Assembly: GCA_016286995.1 (NCBI GenBank)
Contig: JAEEVA010000029.1
Span: 1-39,808 of the forward strand
Length of the DNA: 39,808 bases
Reading direction: 5' to 3'
Source: Prevotella sp.
GTDB taxonomy: Bacteria; Bacteroidota; Bacteroidia; Bacteroidales; Bacteroidaceae
In this document: piece after piece, positions 25,604 to 33,097 of the stretch
Layout of the letters: each line of letters opens with the position of its first letter
Position numbering within the stretch: the first letter of the stretch is position 1
Notes under the pieces: model-generated
Seen by the model: the letters and a program-made list of their open reading frames with translations, nothing else
Told to the model about the DNA's origin: nothing
Database searches by the model: none
Position numbers and translations under genes: made by a program

Positions 25604-27502
25604 ATGAAGAGTTTTGAAGAATTAGGTGTCTGCGAAGGGATTCGCCGCGCCATTGAGGAGATGGGTTTCGTACAGCCCATGCCCGTACAGGAGGAAGTAA
25701 TACCTTATTTGTTAGGTAATAGAAATGACGTCATCGCACTGGCCCAGACGGGTACGGGCAAGACGGCAGCATTCGGCATTCCCGTGTTGCAACGGATAGC
25801 CGACATACCCCGTCCACAGTTAGGGGAGATAGGACGTGGACTGCCCCACGCCCTCATATTGGCTCCGACGCGTGAGCTGTCTCTGCAGATTACCGACGAC
25901 ATGCGCGACTATGCCAAATACTTAGACGGCATCCACATCGAAGCCGTCTATGGCGGTGCCTCGATAGAACAGCAGATTCGCGCCCTGCGCAAGGGCGTGC
26001 AGGTCATTGTGGCCACGCCGGGCCGACTCATCGACCTGATGAAGCGCGGAGTGGCACGCCTGGATGATGTCTATAACGTGGTGCTCGACGAGGCCGACGA
26101 GATGCTGAACATGGGATTCTCCGAGAGCATCGACCAGATTCTGGAGGGTATCCCTGAAGACCATAACACGCTGCTCTTCTCGGCCACGATGAGCCGCGAG
26201 ATAGAACGCATAGCCAAAGGCTATCTGCATGACTATAAGGAGATTGTGGTAGGAAGCCGCAACGAAGGTGCTGAGCACGTGAATCATATCTACTATATGG
26301 TGAACGCCAAGGACAAGTATCTGGCCTTGAAGCGACTGGTAGACTACTACCCGCGCATTTTTGCCATTATCTTCTGCCGTACGAAGATGGAGACGCAGGA
26401 GGTGGCCGACAAACTCATCAAGGACGGCTACAATGCCGAGTCGTTGCACGGTGACCTGTCGCAGCAGCAGCGTGACCTCACCATGCAGAAGTTCCGCCAG
26501 CATACCGTACAGCTGCTGGTGGCTACCGACGTGGCTGCCCGTGGCTTGGATGTTGACGACCTGACACACGTCATCAACTACGGCTTGCCCGACGACATTG
26601 AGAACTACACCCACCGCTCAGGTCGTACGGGTCGTGCCGGTAAGAAAGGCACCAGCCTGAGCATTGTACACAGCCGTGAGAAGCACAAGATTCGCAACAT
26701 CGAGAAGGAGATAGGCAAGCAGTTCGAACAAGGCACCATCCCGTCGGCAGAAGAGATCTGCAAGAAACAGCTGTACAAGGTGATGGACCAGATAGTGAAG
26801 GCCGACGTCGACGAGGAGCAGATCGCACCGTTCATGCAAGACATCAGCCGCTACTTCGAATATATCGACAAGGACGACCTCATCAAGAAGATAGTATCCT
26901 TGGAGTTCGGCAAGTTCTTAGCCTACTATGCCGATGCACCAGAGATTTCCGTTGTGTCCCCTAAGTTAGGAGACAACAGGGGTCTGAACAAGCGGCAAGA
27001 CAAACGTAACAAACGAGGTGGTTCAGACCCCCAGCCCCCTAACTTAGGGGGTCCGTATCGCAAGCTCTTCATCAATCTGGGTAAGAAGGATGGCTTCTAT
27101 CCTGGCGAACTGATGCAGTTCCTGAACAAGCATGTGCATGGCCATGTAGAGGTGGGCCATATCGACCTGTTGCAGACCATGTCGTACTTCGAAGTACCTG
27201 AAGAGGATGCCGACCGCGTCATGAAGTATGTCAGCGGCCAGCAGTACAAAGGCCGCGACGTGCGCTGTAACGATGCCGCCGAGGGCGGCAAAACCCCCAG
27301 AACCAGCAAGACGGATAGACCTTCTAGAGAATCTCGATCTTCTAGAGATTCTCGATCATCTAGAGCGCCCAGAAAGGAAGCCAAAACTTACCGCAAAGAA
27401 GACTGGATGCAGTTCCTGAACCCTAAAGGCCTTAAGCTAAAAGGCGAAATACCCGACTTCGGGGAAGAAGGCTGGGCCATCAGGAAACCACGGAAGAAGT
27501 AA
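25604..27502 (+). CDS. DEAD-box RNA helicase with DbpA-type RNA-binding domain
   Basis: A 632-residue ATP-dependent RNA helicase, likely in ribosome assembly or RNA decay (DeaD/CsdA/DbpA-like). The Q motif is at 22-29, motif I AQTGTGKT at 47-54, DEAD at 162-165, motif III SAT near 194, and motif VI HRSGRTGRAG at 337-346. A DbpA-like RRM fold starts at about 485 (YRKLFINLG) and reaches about 565, followed by an Arg/Ser-rich tail (SRESRSSRDSRSSRAPRK). Residues about 450-484 come from a palindromic insertion (26951-27055) placed exactly in the linker between helicase core and RNA-binding domain. The R/S tail is itself encoded by TCTAGAGA/TCTCGAT repeats. Confidence 0.94.
   Translation: MKSFEELGVCEGIRRAIEEMGFVQPMPVQEEVIPYLLGNRNDVIALAQTGTGKTAAFGIPVLQRIADIPRPQLGEIGRGLPHALILAPTRELSLQITDDMRDYAKYLDGIHIEAVYGGASIEQQIRALRKGVQVIVATPGRLIDLMKRGVARLDDVYNVVLDEADEMLNMGFSESIDQILEGIPEDHNTLLFSATMSREIERIAKGYLHDYKEIVVGSRNEGAEHVNHIYYMVNAKDKYLALKRLVDYYPRIFAIIFCRTKMETQEVADKLIKDGYNAESLHGDLSQQQRDLTMQKFRQHTVQLLVATDVAARGLDVDDLTHVINYGLPDDIENYTHRSGRTGRAGKKGTSLSIVHSREKHKIRNIEKEIGKQFEQGTIPSAEEICKKQLYKVMDQIVKADVDEEQIAPFMQDISRYFEYIDKDDLIKKIVSLEFGKFLAYYADAPEISVVSPKLGDNRGLNKRQDKRNKRGGSDPQPPNLGGPYRKLFINLGKKDGFYPGELMQFLNKHVHGHVEVGHIDLLQTMSYFEVPEEDADRVMKYVSGQQYKGRDVRCNDAAEGGKTPRTSKTDRPSRESRSSRDSRSSRAPRKEAKTYRKEDWMQFLNPKGLKLKGEIPDFGEEGWAIRKPRKK
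26951..27055. repeat. Palindromic element inserted in frame in the helicase linker
   Basis: A perfect 11-bp inverted repeat GGGGTCTGAAC (about 26979) / GTTCAGACCCC (about 27021) is flanked by the hairpins GTCCCCTAA/TTAGGAGAC (about 26956-26974) and CCCCCTAA/TTAGGGGG (about 27035-27051). It is read through in frame without a stop. It is a relative of the sufD element. Confidence 0.8.
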
Positions 27503-27546
27503 TTTCAGGAGATAAGAGCTATTCTCAAGAACCTGATACCTGACAC

Positions 27547-27720
27547 TTTCATGCCAGTAAACCTCCACTTTCATGGCAGTAAAGTCGGAGTTTCATGCCA
27601 GTCCGAACGCCACTCTCGCCTCGTCCGAATGGGCCTCCTACCCCCTTCCGAAGGCATGTCCTTGGGCGAGAGATGCCTTCGGACGCACTGGGATGTGCCT
27701 TCGGATTATGACAGACGACT
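27547..27720. repeat. 22-bp-period drifting tandem array
   Basis: TTTCATGCCAG-type units start at 27547, 27569 and 27591 (exact 22-bp steps). TCCGAA then recurs at 27602, 27624 and 27647, and its complement TTCGGA at 27678 and 27700 (22-bp step). The sequence drifts from unit to unit while the period holds. No spacer-like unique sequence or CRISPR repeat is present, and the overlapping open frames do not look like genes. Confidence 0.7.
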
Positions 27721-27769
27721 GACGTTTCCTGATTTGGGTTGACTGTCAAGGGTAAGAAATATTGAAAAT

Positions 27770-27915
27770 GGCCAACTCCTAACCCACATGCCTGAATCAC
27801 CTTTAAATAAAGGGGTTCCGAATGGTTAGCATTTGGTGAGGAGTTACGACAACTCCTAACACGCCCAACCCCCTGTCTACAAAGGCATTCCGAAAGATTA
27901 GGTTAGGTGTTGGCC
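27770..27915. repeat. 146-bp inverted-repeat element
   Basis: GGCCAACTCCTAACC (27770-27784) and GGTTAGGTGTTGGCC (27901-27915) are complementary at 14 of 15 positions. Internally AGGAGTT and AACTCCT form a short hairpin near 27838-27858, and two diverged direct repeats (AACTCCTAAC followed by TTCCGAA) are visible. It could be MITE-like or structured RNA; no open frame is supported. Confidence 0.6.
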
Positions 27916-27984
27916 TACTTTTGTATCGAGGCAGATGTAAGATAGATTTTATTCAAGAAAACTTGGGGACGGTTCTGAATGATC

Positions 27985-28296
27985 CACTTTTCAGTACATC
28001 CAGGCTCTGATAGATACTCGTGAGAACGAAGACATCAGCATCTTCGTCAATTGTATGACCCATCTGCACTGCCAACATCTAAAAGCAGATATTGACCACT
28101 ATATTGAATCCACTTCGGAGAAAATGGTCGATAAACAGGGATTTGCAGAAGAAAATGGTCGATAAAGCCTTCTTTGGCAGAGAAACTGGTCGATATTTTG
28201 GACTTTGTGGTCGATAAGGGCGAATTCACCACAGAACAAATAATCAGTAACTTTGGCTTTAAGGGAAAAAGGTTGGTTTATGTTGCGGATATATAG
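27985..28296 (+). pseudogene. Degenerate remnant, possibly Fic-family C-terminus
   Basis: Frame 2 from about 27992 reads QYIQALIDTRENEDISIFVN and on through CQHLKADIDHYIEST to a stop near 28163. Another frame then continues KLVDILDFVVDKGEFTTEQI and on to GKRLVYVADI, with a stop at 28294-28296. The first part resembles the C-terminal helices of Bacteroidales Fic proteins and the second a winged-helix tail. Four GGTCGATA copies mark the break. There is no start and at least one frameshift. The family assignment is tentative. Confidence 0.4.
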
Positions 28297-28346
28297 CAAA
28301 AGGAGGTACTAAACTCAAAATATTTATATTATTTTTGGGAAAAACA

Positions 28347-28377
28347 TTGTCGATTCAGAAAATAACTGTAATTTTGC
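28347..28377 (+). promoter_or_regulatory. Promoter of the small antitoxin-like gene
   Basis: TTGT (28347-28350), 18-bp spacer, TAATTTTGC (28369-28377), about 28 bases upstream of the ATG at 28405. It appears intact although the downstream toxin gene is truncated. Confidence 0.6.
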
Positions 28378-28404
28378 AGCAGAAAAGACAAAGGAGATAT
28401 AATT

Positions 28405-28581
28405 ATGGCATTAGCAATCAAGGCAATTCCCACGCTCTACGGTGACGAGGCACGTCGTTTCCGTGAGATGGCAGACGAGACGGAGCGCAACTATGACAAG
28501 CGTCCTAAGCGAGACTTGACGGCAGATCCTCGCTATCAAGCTATGCGCACGATTCTAAAGAGGTCGAATATCAACTTCTGA
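28405..28581 (+). CDS. Small antitoxin-like protein, 58 residues
   Basis: A 58-codon frame (MALAIKAIPTLYGDEARRFR onward to ILKRSNINF), charged and helical, with its own promoter. The internal EARRFREMADE helix and KRPKRDLTADPRY tail look like the small partner genes that precede GNAT-type toxins in Bacteroidales; this is from recollection of such pairs. A truncated GNAT-like start follows 7 bases later, so it may now be an orphan antitoxin. Confidence 0.6.
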   Translation: MALAIKAIPTLYGDEARRFREMADETERNYDKRPKRDLTADPRYQAMRTILKRSNINF

Positions 28582-28588
28582 TACCACG

Positions 28589-28665
28589 ATGGCGTTCCTC
28601 GAAGAAAATTGCGTACTCGATATATTGACAGATGACATTCTTAAGGAGTGTCATTGTTTTTATGC
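28589..28665 (+). pseudogene. Truncated GNAT-like toxin start, cut at tRNA-Arg
   Basis: The frame begins MAFLEENCVLDILTDDILKE and continues CHCF, then runs antisense into the tRNA-Arg gene and stops at 28697-28699. The first residues resemble the N-terminus of GNAT toxins found after such antitoxins, but the whole acetyltransferase domain is missing. Loss exactly at a tRNA 3' end suggests past integration or excision there. Confidence 0.45.
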
Positions 28666-28740
28666 TGGTACCCCGACCGAGAATCGAACTCGGAACTAAG
28701 CTTTAGGAGAGCCTTGTTATATCCATTTAACTATCAGGGC
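28666..28740 (-). tRNA. tRNA-Arg (CCT anticodon)
   Basis: A 75-base cloverleaf on the minus strand. The acceptor is GCCCTGA/TCGGGGT, the D-stem GTTA/TAAC, the anticodon stem AGGCT/AGCTT with loop CTCCTAA giving anticodon CCT (reads AGG), and the T-arm CCGAG-TTCGATT-CTCGG. CCA is encoded. T33 and A37 are present. It has its own TACCTTTGC promoter at 28755-28763. The 3' end at 28666 abuts truncated genes, typical of an integration site. Confidence 0.95.
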
Positions 28741-28754
28741 AGTGTTTTTCGGGT

Positions 28755-28763
28755 GCAAAGGTA
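28755..28763 (-). promoter_or_regulatory. -7 box of tRNA-Arg
   Basis: The minus strand reads TCG-TACCTTTGC, directly downstream of a heptamer arm (28773-28798). No TTTG -33 is seen. Confidence 0.65.
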
Positions 28764-28772
28764 CGAAAAAAA

Positions 28773-28858
28773 AATTGATAATTGAGAATTGATAATTGAA
28801 AATTTGCTGCCGCACACAAAATAATTCTCAATTCTCAATTCTCAATTATCAATTATTT
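28773..28858. repeat. Arm-core-arm heptamer repeat between divergent promoters (tRNA-Arg, MaoC)
   Basis: The left arm has (AATTGAT/AATTGAG)n, the core is about 28805-28820, and the right arm has (CTCAATT)n, complementary to the left. Each outer end is followed within about 10 bases by an outward TAnCTTTGC box. Confidence 0.8.
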
Positions 28859-28860
28859 CG

Positions 28861-28869
28861 TATCTTTGC
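28861..28869 (+). promoter_or_regulatory. -7 box of the MaoC-family gene
   Basis: TCG-TATCTTTGC immediately after the right heptamer arm. The ATG at 28899 is about 30 bases downstream. Confidence 0.65.
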
Positions 28870-28898
28870 AGCATAAAATGATTTAAAAAGCAAAAATT

Positions 28899-29366
28899 AT
28901 GGGAAAATTAGTGATTAACTCGTATGACGAGTTTGCTGCCCATCTGGGTGAAGAGTTAGGAAAATCAGAGTGGCTAACGGTGGACCAGGAACGCATCAAC
29001 TTGTTTGCTGACGCTACGCTGGACCATCAGTGGATACACGTCGACGTGGCCCGTGCCAAGGAGGAGAGCCCCTACAAGTCGACCATCGCCCACGGCTATC
29101 TGACGCTGTCGCTGCTGCCATATATGTGGGACCAGATTATCGAGGTGAACAACATCAAGATGCTGGTGAACTACGGTATGAACGACATGCGCTTCGGGCA
29201 GCCCGTCATTACCGGCAGCCGCATCCGTTTGGTGACCAAATTGGAGAACATCCAGAACCTGCGCGGCATCTGTAAGGCCGAAATCAAGTTCCATATTGAA
29301 ATTGAAGGACAGCGCAAGCCTGCCCTGGAGGGCGTAGCAGCGTTCCTGTACTACTTTAAAGATTGA
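28899..29366 (+). CDS. MaoC-family (R)-hydratase
   Basis: A 155-residue hot-dog-fold enzyme of the MaoC/(R)-specific enoyl-CoA (or enoyl-ACP) hydratase family. The catalytic Asp-His region FADATLDHQWIHVD is at residues 36-49 (D42, H47), followed by the conserved IAHGYLTLSLLP helix. It would hydrate 2-enoyl thioesters to (R)-3-hydroxyacyl thioesters. It is a single-gene unit on the plus strand, with a convergent glycan operon downstream. Its TGA stop is made by the first unit of a heptamer array. Confidence 0.92.
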   Translation: MGKLVINSYDEFAAHLGEELGKSEWLTVDQERINLFADATLDHQWIHVDVARAKEESPYKSTIAHGYLTLSLLPYMWDQIIEVNNIKMLVNYGMNDMRFGQPVITGSRIRLVTKLENIQNLRGICKAEIKFHIEIEGQRKPALEGVAAFLYYFKD

Positions 29367-29452
29367 AGATTGAACATTGAAGATTGAAGATTGAAATCCT
29401 GAAATTTAATGTTCAATGTTCAATCTTCAATGTTCAATCTTCAATGTTCAAT
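29360..29452. repeat. Inverted heptamer arms between convergent genes
   Basis: The left arm has (GATTGAA/CATTGAA)n and the right arm (TTCAATG/TTCAATC)n, an almost perfect long hairpin around a core of about 13 bases. Both convergent genes terminate in it: TGA for the MaoC gene, TGA for the GT on the other strand. It could act as a bidirectional terminator. Confidence 0.8.
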
Positions 29453-30307
29453 CGCGTAGCGGTGGTCGCGGTTGGGGAAGAATTTGTTAATTAGCCGACG
29501 CAGCTTGTCACCCGTGCTTGACTTGTGGACATAGACGGGAGTGCTCATCAGCAGCTCGTGGGTCACGGCAGCAAGTTCTTCCTCAACGGTGCTTTCACAC
29601 ATGAGCGACCGTACCAGCAAGAGTGCCGACAGATGTTCCCACTCGCGCTTGTTGCCCCAGTAGTGGCCGATATGGTCGTTAGCTGCACACAGTTTGGTGT
29701 GTTCGGCCATAGATACCGACGTACTGTATTGTTCGAGGATAAATGTATTGGCACCGTCGTTGAGCATGCCGTCGCAGATGGCCAGTGAGGTGGCGGTAAC
29801 CTGTGCGACCAGACCAGCGGGAATGCCTGTCACTCCGGCATTCCACATATCGTGCTTCTCGCCAAGGGTCACACCACCGTAAGTCTTCCCCTGTACTTTC
29901 TTCCACATTTTCAGTGAACCACCACTCATCTTCGAGGGGTGGCCTTCTTGCAGGTGCATGAGTCCACAGCCTTCGTCAAGCCGTTGGCGCAGGGTTTCAA
30001 GACTGCCAAACAGGAAGGTGTCGCTGTCAAGATAGAGCAGATGCTCGTCAGGATAGCGTTGTCCCAAATACTCAAGGGCCTTGATCTTGATGCGGAAGAA
30101 GAACTTGTGCGGTCCCTTCCATTCTTCAATCTGCTGTTCGGAAATGGGCAGAATCTGTACCTTGGCATGCCGGTAGTATTCGGGCTTGGTCGTGAGAACG
30201 AATATGCGGTCGTCTTTGGTCAGCTGTTTCTGAAAGGACAGAATGGAGAGGTATGCTTCCACATGATAGTTCATGTTGTCGCCGAAAACGATATATAATA
30301 AGTTCAT
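29441..30307 (-). CDS. GT8-like glycosyltransferase
   Basis: A 288-residue cytoplasmic GT-A-fold nucleotide-sugar transferase. The N-terminus begins MNLLYIVFGDN, a typical Rossmann start. The metal-binding DSD is at residues 94-96 in LLYLDSDTF, and the MWNAGVTGIP region is typical of GT8-like or related retaining enzymes. The sugar donor is unknown. It is last in a minus-strand set with the GT11 and LpxL-like genes. The final residues AIEH and the stop come from the adjacent heptamer array, so the C-terminus has been remodelled by the repeat. Confidence 0.83.
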   Translation of the reverse strand: MNLLYIVFGDNMNYHVEAYLSILSFQKQLTKDDRIFVLTTKPEYYRHAKVQILPISEQQIEEWKGPHKFFFRIKIKALEYLGQRYPDEHLLYLDSDTFLFGSLETLRQRLDEGCGLMHLQEGHPSKMSGGSLKMWKKVQGKTYGGVTLGEKHDMWNAGVTGIPAGLVAQVTATSLAICDGMLNDGANTFILEQYSTSVSMAEHTKLCAANDHIGHYWGNKREWEHLSALLLVRSLMCESTVEEELAAVTHELLMSTPVYVHKSSTGDKLRRLINKFFPNRDHRYAIEH

Positions 30308-30315
30308 AATTCACA

Positions 30316-30356
30316 GGAAAATTAGAAATTAGGAATTAGAAATTATGATATGCTTG
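30316..30356. repeat. Partial copy of the ATTAGAA / GATATGCTTGA repeat
   Basis: ATTAGAA/ATTAGGA heptamers run into ATTATGATATGCTTGA, the beginning of the core present in full at 33881 and 38883. The copy ends after CTTGA. Confidence 0.75.
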
Positions 30357-30387
30357 AATCCTCATAGTACAGATTAATCTTCAATGT

Positions 30388-31200
30388 TTAAAGGATATGC
30401 CGAAAGAGGTTGTCGAAAGTGTCAAAGCATTCCAGGCGCAGCGGTTGGCTGATGTCCTGAATCCAGTAGAGCGGCACGTCGTGATACATCGATGCTACGA
30501 GCGAGAAGGTGCTGGGAGGACCTATCAACCATTGGCATTGCGACAGCAGGCAGAGGTCTTCGCCGGGATTACCGTTGGGGAAGACAACGTCAGCCTCGGG
30601 GAGGGCCGTCGTGTAGGCTTCACGGTCGAGGGTGGGGTCGTTGCCACAAATGAATATCCGAAAGGTCTTGCCCGGATGTAACTGCAGGAACTGCCGGATG
30701 ATGCTGATATACTGTGCATCGGAATAGAAGAAGCGACCGTCGTACCACGTCTGATAGTCGCCTCGGCGGATGTGGACGCCGAGAGAGCCGTCCCCATGAT
30801 CCAATAAAGACTGGACGTGCTGTTTGATGTCGTCGTTGAAGTCGAAGAGTTGCAGAATCTCGTCCTTGTACTTCAGGAACAGGTCATACCAACGGGCATA
30901 CCAGCCGGCGGCCACACAGCTATGCTGCAGCATCTGCTGCTCTTTCTCGGCCAACAGGTCGGGAGCCATTTCCTTTTCGTCGAAGCGGACGGTGGGGAGG
31001 AGGTGCCACTTGGCGGCATATTTGGCAAAGACGTAGGTTGGGAAGTTGTGGTGGCGTGTGTGGCAGATGTGGAAGTAGGGATATTTGTAGGCGAAGCGCA
31101 TGGACATGGTCTGACGGCCATGTTCCCTGCCCCAGGCATAGAGGTGCCCATATTGCAGGATGTTGTTTGCCATGCGGCCTCGGTCGTGAACGAAAATCAT
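30388..31200 (-). CDS. GT11-family alpha-1,2-fucosyltransferase-like enzyme
   Basis: A 270-residue enzyme with the GT11 donor-binding motif HIRRGDY at residues 143-149 and an N-terminal DRGRMANNILQYGHLYAWG that corresponds to the GGLGNQMFQYA-type start of the family. It would transfer fucose from GDP-fucose to a galactose of a surface glycan; the acceptor is unknown. The start overlaps the stop of the LpxL-like gene by four bases (ATGA), indicating translational coupling. Confidence 0.85.
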   Translation of the reverse strand: MIFVHDRGRMANNILQYGHLYAWGREHGRQTMSMRFAYKYPYFHICHTRHHNFPTYVFAKYAAKWHLLPTVRFDEKEMAPDLLAEKEQQMLQHSCVAAGWYARWYDLFLKYKDEILQLFDFNDDIKQHVQSLLDHGDGSLGVHIRRGDYQTWYDGRFFYSDAQYISIIRQFLQLHPGKTFRIFICGNDPTLDREAYTTALPEADVVFPNGNPGEDLCLLSQCQWLIGPPSTFSLVASMYHDVPLYWIQDISQPLRLECFDTFDNLFRHIL

Positions 31201-32147
31201 TGGATGCCCCTTTCCCGTTTCAGTTTCTCCAAATCATATTCCAGACTGACTCGTCCTGTCTCAGGGTCAAGGCGAATGTTATATTCTTCGTGGGTACGCT
31301 TCCAGCGGTTGTGTGTCCACAGATAGGGAGCAGGATCACGGCGGATGCTCTTCTCCAGTAAGTCGAAATAGATGTCGGTAAGTTCGAACTCCTTCATCTC
31401 TTTAGGGTTACGGGTAATCAGCTTGTATTCAGCCTCATAGTAGCCGCGGCGAACCCGGCGGATGTCGGTATAGAACACGGCATGGTTCGTCTGGCGTATC
31501 AGTCGTTCTGTGCCAGTGAGTACGGGTGTGTCGTGGTTCAGGAAGTCCAGCCAGTGATGGATGTTGTTCCAGAACGGCGTCTGGTCGCTGATGTAGCCGA
31601 TGATGACCGGTTGCCCCTCTTGACGGTATTTGATGATTCGTCTTAATGTCTCAGCCATGGGTATGCACTCTGCTCCGAACCGCTGGCGGAGTTTGAGAAA
31701 CAGCTTGTCGAAGGTAGGACTCTCCAGTGCATGGTAAATCTGTCCGCAATGTGCCTTAGGTGTGACCCAAAGGGGCATCGATGTAATCCACTCCCAATTG
31801 CAGTAGTGGCCCAGGTAAAGGGCAACCGACTGTCCTTCGTTAATGGTCTGGTCTATCAAGTCAATCCCCTTGAACACCATGCGCCGCTTCAGGTTCTTTT
31901 CACTGATGGAAATGAACTTGATGGTTTCTGCCACATAGTCGCCGAGCCAGTGATAAAAGCCCCGTTCGATGGCTTTTATCTCCTCCTCGCTCTTGTCTGG
32001 GAAGGAAGAGGTGAGGTTGTTGCGTACCACATCACGCCGGTATCCTACGACACGATACATCAGGAAATAGAACATGTCACTAAAAGCGTAATGTACCCAA
32101 AACGGCAATAGTGACAAGATGTAAAGGAAGTAATAAATACATTTCAT
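31197..32147 (-). CDS. LpxL/HtrB-family lysophospholipid acyltransferase
   Basis: A 316-residue membrane-anchored acyltransferase of the lipid A late acyltransferase family. A hydrophobic N-terminal segment (IYYFLYILSLLPFWVHYAF) anchors it to the inner membrane. The HX4E catalytic motif is H114-YCNW-E119. It would transfer an acyl chain from acyl-ACP to a lipid A precursor or related lipid. It is first of a three-gene minus-strand operon with two glycosyltransferases. The promoter box ends 4 bases from the ATG, so the mRNA is probably leaderless. Confidence 0.9.
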   Translation of the reverse strand: MKCIYYFLYILSLLPFWVHYAFSDMFYFLMYRVVGYRRDVVRNNLTSSFPDKSEEEIKAIERGFYHWLGDYVAETIKFISISEKNLKRRMVFKGIDLIDQTINEGQSVALYLGHYCNWEWITSMPLWVTPKAHCGQIYHALESPTFDKLFLKLRQRFGAECIPMAETLRRIIKYRQEGQPVIIGYISDQTPFWNNIHHWLDFLNHDTPVLTGTERLIRQTNHAVFYTDIRRVRRGYYEAEYKLITRNPKEMKEFELTDIYFDLLEKSIRRDPAPYLWTHNRWKRTHEEYNIRLDPETGRVSLEYDLEKLKRERGIQ

Positions 32148-32151
32148 GGTT

Positions 32152-32160
32152 GCAAAAGTA
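32152..32160 (-). promoter_or_regulatory. -7 box of the LpxL-like operon
   Basis: The minus strand reads TACTTTTGC with the ATG only 5 bases after TTTG, so translation must begin at or within a few bases of the transcript start. Confidence 0.6.
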
Positions 32161-32200
32161 GTGTTTTTTATCTAATTTTGCAAATTTATGCCATATTTAT

Positions 32201-32231
32201 TTTGCAAAGTGGTATTTTTCAACTACCTTTG
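32201..32231 (+). promoter_or_regulatory. Promoter of the licD-like gene
   Basis: TTTG (32201-32204), 19-bp spacer, TACCTTTG (32224-32231); ATG at 32256. This is a textbook Bacteroidota promoter and is divergent from the LpxL-like operon. Confidence 0.75.
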
Positions 32232-32255
32232 AACCCCAAAACAGGAGAATGACCC

Positions 32256-33095
32256 ATGGCTTCGTATGATATCAGAACGTTGCAAGGCAACATATTGAAA
32301 ATACTGTTGGCTGTTGACAAAGTGTGCCAAGAGCACCACCTGCGCTATTATGCCTGGGCAGGCACGATGTTAGGAGCCGTCCGACATCACGGATTCATTC
32401 CGTGGGATGACGATATGGACATCTGTATGCCCCGTCCTGACTACGACCGTTTTATGGCCCATGCCAAGGAATGGCTGCCCGCTCCCTACGAGGCAGTGTG
32501 TGCCGAGAACAATCCAGACTACCCCGGTGCCTTCGGAAAGGTGATTAATGCCGACACCACGTTGATAGAGCGAGAGCACAGCGACTATCTGGGCGGCATC
32601 TATATCGATGTGTTCCCCATTGACGGCGTCCCCTCATGGCGCCTGGCACAGAAGTGGGTCGTGACGCGCTATGCCCTGTTTGACAAGCTGATCTATTTCC
32701 TGAACCGCAATCCCTTCAAACACGGACATGGTCCCGAGGCGTGGCCCGTCCTGCTGTTGCAGTATCTGTTTTCGAAGCGATGGGCCCAGCGGCAAATTCT
32801 CTGGTTAAGGACCCGTTATGACTACGAACGCTCCCGTAAGGTGCTTGACTATGACGATGGTATCAATGGCATCATGGATAAAAAGACCCTGGGAACGCCT
32901 ACGCCGATTGACTTTGAAGGGGAGCGCATCATGGGAGTAGAACACTGGGACGACTATCTGAAGGGCAAGTACGGTGACTACATGACCATTCCTCCCCACG
33001 ACGACCAGCGGCAACACAACTTCTTCTATTTAGACTACAACCTGCCTTATCGCGAATATCACGATGAGCGGCGTTTCGTCCATCACAAGCATTAG
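32256..33095 (+). CDS. LicD-family phosphotransferase
   Basis: A 279-residue member of the LicD (phosphorylcholine or related nucleotidyl phospho-group transferase) family, which decorates surface glycans. The signature GTMLGAVRHHGFIPWDDDMD spans residues 36-55 with the catalytic acidic cluster D51-D53 and D55. A second motif GGIYIDVFPIDG lies near 112-123. Whether choline is the substrate cannot be said. A GT2 gene begins 2 bases after the stop, so the pair is co-transcribed. Confidence 0.93.
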   Translation: MASYDIRTLQGNILKILLAVDKVCQEHHLRYYAWAGTMLGAVRHHGFIPWDDDMDICMPRPDYDRFMAHAKEWLPAPYEAVCAENNPDYPGAFGKVINADTTLIEREHSDYLGGIYIDVFPIDGVPSWRLAQKWVVTRYALFDKLIYFLNRNPFKHGHGPEAWPVLLLQYLFSKRWAQRQILWLRTRYDYERSRKVLDYDDGINGIMDKKTLGTPTPIDFEGERIMGVEHWDDYLKGKYGDYMTIPPHDDQRQHNFFYLDYNLPYREYHDERRFVHHKH

Positions 33096-33097
33096 TT

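Noticed and set aside
27547..27720. CRISPR array or coding frames at 27551-27800
   Set aside because: No invariant repeat with unique spacers; the frames are produced by the tandem array and have no protein-like features.
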